From assembly GCF_001647285.1 (NCBI RefSeq), contig NZ_LRML01000017.1:28578-92577 (forward strand): a stretch of 64,000 nucleotides of DNA, given 5' to 3'. The DNA comes from Rufibacter roseus (lineage in GTDB: Bacteria; Bacteroidota; Bacteroidia; Cytophagales; Hymenobacteraceae). The position numbers and the translations under genes are program-made. Positions 62,228 through 64,000 of this stretch are shown here, in pieces (position 1 is the first letter of the stretch; each line of letters starts with the position of its first letter). The notes below the pieces were generated by a model. That model made no database searches and had not been told where the DNA came from. It worked only from the letters and a program-made list of their open reading frames with translations.

Positions 62228-62421
62228 AGCTTTGATCATTTATACAGGTATTGCTGTCAATTCATAATTGTCATAAAAGTAATAGATCTAAATTTTACTG
62301 TAGTTGCACCATTTGCATTAGATTTAGGTAAATCCAACATTTAAAGAAGTTAGAGAATTGAGTTGTACTCCGTTCACTGCGGAATATGGAATGTGCTTCA
62401 AAGCCACACATGTGCTTTTTT
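62228..62421 (+). ncRNA. Candidate small RNA or long 5' leader
   Basis: Bounded by the promoter at 62192 and a terminator-like hairpin AAAGCCAC-ACAT-GTGCTTT followed by TTTT (62400-62421, one bulge). Contains GATTTA-GG-TAAATC. Equally could be the leader of the gene at 62495 with an attenuator. Rest of the 62048-62494 gap is AT-rich and unassigned. Confidence 0.3.
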
Positions 62422-62494
62422 AAGCTTTTTGCTCTAATCATTACTGTATCTGCATCTTTACAAGGTGTTACAATTTAATAATTCAAATATTATT

Positions 62495-64000
62495 ATGAAT
62501 AAATTTTACTCTTTGATTTTTGCTTCTCTTTTTGGAGTATTATTTGGCTTGACTGAGCTTAGTGCTCAAGTTCCTACTGTTATTTGGTCTCAATATGGCA
62601 GCATAAATAGCTTTTTTGGGCAGTCTATTGAAATAGACAGTAAGGGTAACTCTTATGTTTTCGGAAATTTTGAGGGGGAAGCCAAGCTAGGCACTGCTAT
62701 TTTAAATAGCAGTGGAGGCAGTGATCTATTTCTTGCAAAGTATACTGCGTCTGGAGATTTGCTCTGGACGACTAAGGCTGGGGGGGTAGGGGAAGAAAAG
62801 GTGAACCTACACGGTGTTGACATAGATAACAATGGTAATGCATATGTTACAGGGGAATTTTGGGGAACCGCTACATTTGGGAATTTTATCCTGAATAGCA
62901 ATGGTGATACTGATATATTTATAGCAAAATACAATTCTGAGGGCGTTTTGCAATGGGTCAAGAATGCTGGTGGATCTGGAAGTGACAAAGGGTTTGACAT
63001 TGCAGTTGATGATTTAGGGAATGCTTACATCAATGGTTATTTCAGGGGAGATGCCGTTTTTGGGGATTTAACTTTGTCGCAAACCCTTCCTAATTATTCT
63101 TGGGATTATGATTCCTTTTTGGCTAAATTAGATACGTCAGGAAATTTCCTTTGGGTGCAGAAAGCTGGTGCTGTGAAGGTTGATCCGGTCCAGTGTAGTA
63201 TTTTCGTAGATGGAGAAGGTAACGCCTTTATTACCGGTGCGTTTTATGAAACAGCCTATTTTGGTTCTTCTAGTACTGTAACTTTAAATCGTGGGGGTAT
63301 CTACATTGCTAAATACAATGCAGAGGGCAATCTTCAATGGAATACTGTGGTTCCCAGTCCTGGGGATGCTCAATCTTCTAATATTACAGTAGATAAAGCA
63401 GGAAACATTTTTATCACTGGGAATTATGAAGAGAGTATTACTTTCGGAGATACTACTTTTACTACTATTGGAAGTGGAGATATTTTCATAGCTAAATATA
63501 ATGCTCAAGGAGCAGTGCAATGGGCTCGTCGTGCCGGAGCTCAACAATATGATACATCAATAGGGTTGGCAATTGATGCGGATGGCAATGCCTATATTAC
63601 GGGACTATTCAGTGGGCCTGGTTCTTTTGGAAATATTAATTTTACAAATGAGGCAGGTGATGGTTTTATTGCGAGTTACAACTCCTTTGGGGCTTTACTT
63701 TGGGTGAATAAAATAGCTGGCACAGGGTTTAGCGGTATATCTGGTATTGCGGTGGATAATTCAAAAAGCTTATATTTAACAGGCTTGTTTGAAGGTGAAA
63801 TTACGGTTGGTGATACCTCATTTTCTGCTTCGGGTGGGGGAATGTTTGTTGCAAAAATGTCTGTCAATGAACTACGCACCGACCACTCGATCACGACGGG
63901 CGCCTTGGCCATTTCTTCCATAAGGCCGGGCATCCAGTTCGAGGTCCCCTACGAGAAGACGGGGACCTACGAGCGGTACGTGAACGAGTTCCGGGTGGAG
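62495..64000 (+). CDS. Secreted SBBP-type beta-propeller protein, 3' end outside
   Basis: 502 codons without a stop to the window edge. Signal peptide (FYSLIFASLFGVLFGLTEL, cleavage after SAQ). Five to six repeats of 70-80 residues with the core DIFIAKYNxxGxxxW...AGG...G..IAVDxxGNAYITGxFxG..FG, as at DIFIAKYNSEGVLQWVKNAG and IYIAKYNAEGNLQWNTV: the SBBP (seven-bladed propeller-like) pattern of extracellular proteins, often with a T9SS domain at the end. The first ~450 codons are AT-rich (~40% GC by eye); after VAKMSVNEL (about 63870) the frame continues but the DNA becomes GC-rich (61 of the last 100 bases). Confidence 0.8.
   Translation, partial: MNKFYSLIFASLFGVLFGLTELSAQVPTVIWSQYGSINSFFGQSIEIDSKGNSYVFGNFEGEAKLGTAILNSSGGSDLFLAKYTASGDLLWTTKAGGVGEEKVNLHGVDIDNNGNAYVTGEFWGTATFGNFILNSNGDTDIFIAKYNSEGVLQWVKNAGGSGSDKGFDIAVDDLGNAYINGYFRGDAVFGDLTLSQTLPNYSWDYDSFLAKLDTSGNFLWVQKAGAVKVDPVQCSIFVDGEGNAFITGAFYETAYFGSSSTVTLNRGGIYIAKYNAEGNLQWNTVVPSPGDAQSSNITVDKAGNIFITGNYEESITFGDTTFTTIGSGDIFIAKYNAQGAVQWARRAGAQQYDTSIGLAIDADGNAYITGLFSGPGSFGNINFTNEAGDGFIASYNSFGALLWVNKIAGTGFSGISGIAVDNSKSLYLTGLFEGEITVGDTSFSASGGGMFVAKMSVNELRTDHSITTGALAISSIRPGIQFEVPYEKTGTYERYVNEFRVE

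Noticed and set aside
62387..62479. 30-codon ORF (MECASKPHMCFFKLF...) before the propeller gene
   Set aside because: Hydrophobic by AT-rich composition, interrupted by the terminator-like hairpin region, with no supporting start signal.

Overview
The window reads as chromosomal DNA of a Bacteroidota bacterium, most likely Cytophagales, family Hymenobacteraceae (Rufibacter or Pontibacter type; genus is inference). Support: promoters of the Bacteroidota form TTG-N19/22-TAnnTTTG, almost no Shine-Dalgarno sequences, secreted proteins ending in type IX secretion (T9SS) sorting domains, a TonB-dependent barrel receptor, gene pairs typical of the phylum (tatA-gatA-lytic transglycosylase; DUF3999-DUF2339; ABC permease fused to an M1 peptidase), and a 14-gene complex I operon whose NuoG is short.

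Layout. 1-5141: start of malic enzyme (minus), a minus-strand operon tatA-gatA-LysM transglycosylase, and a divergent endonuclease/exonuclease/phosphatase gene split by a frameshift. 5297-12287: cysS overlapping an M28 lipoprotein peptidase, an S66 carboxypeptidase, a T9SS-secreted protein, a thioesterase and rlmN. 12401-25211: mscL, RDD protein, cell-wall amidase, M48 protease, the DUF3999/DUF2339 membrane pair, a flavin oxidoreductase divergent from a Fur-family regulator with a 37-bp palindromic operator, superoxide dismutase, tadA and a secreted protein. 25639-39288: nuoA to nuoN, with its own promoter, a strong terminator, and a second promoter before nuoK. 39351-47499: DUF2625 protein, aspS, a gene killed by a stop codon just after its signal peptide, a DUF6252-like lipoprotein, and a large frameshifted T9SS hydrolase. 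47825-55993: TonB-dependent receptor, second DUF6252-like lipoprotein, ABC ATPase and the ABC permease/M1 peptidase fusion. 56451-64000: TPR protein, TrmH-family methyltransferase, mutS, tRNA-Gly(GCC), tRNA-Leu(TAA), a decayed gene, and a beta-propeller secreted protein running off the end.

The strongest unexplained signal is non-coding. I count 27 copies of a ~40-bp imperfect palindrome (arms resembling CTGTTTTCGGCCTG and CAGGCCGAAAACAG around a TTTTTCTGAAAA centre), all between genes, about one per 2.4 kb. Seven are fused to the 3' arm of an intrinsic terminator. Two further dispersed repeats are present: a ~145-nt element folding into three hairpins, one with a compensatory base change (23003, 40488), and a CCCCTTGAGGGG-containing element (39351-39523, 60841). 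There are also a 24-bp-arm hairpin at 52178 and a (CAA)15 microsatellite grown from the end of one repeat copy.

Several genes are broken or look broken: two single-base frameshifts in otherwise intact genes, one nonsense codon, and one fully decayed gene. No transposase, integrase, CRISPR array, rRNA or defence system is visible.
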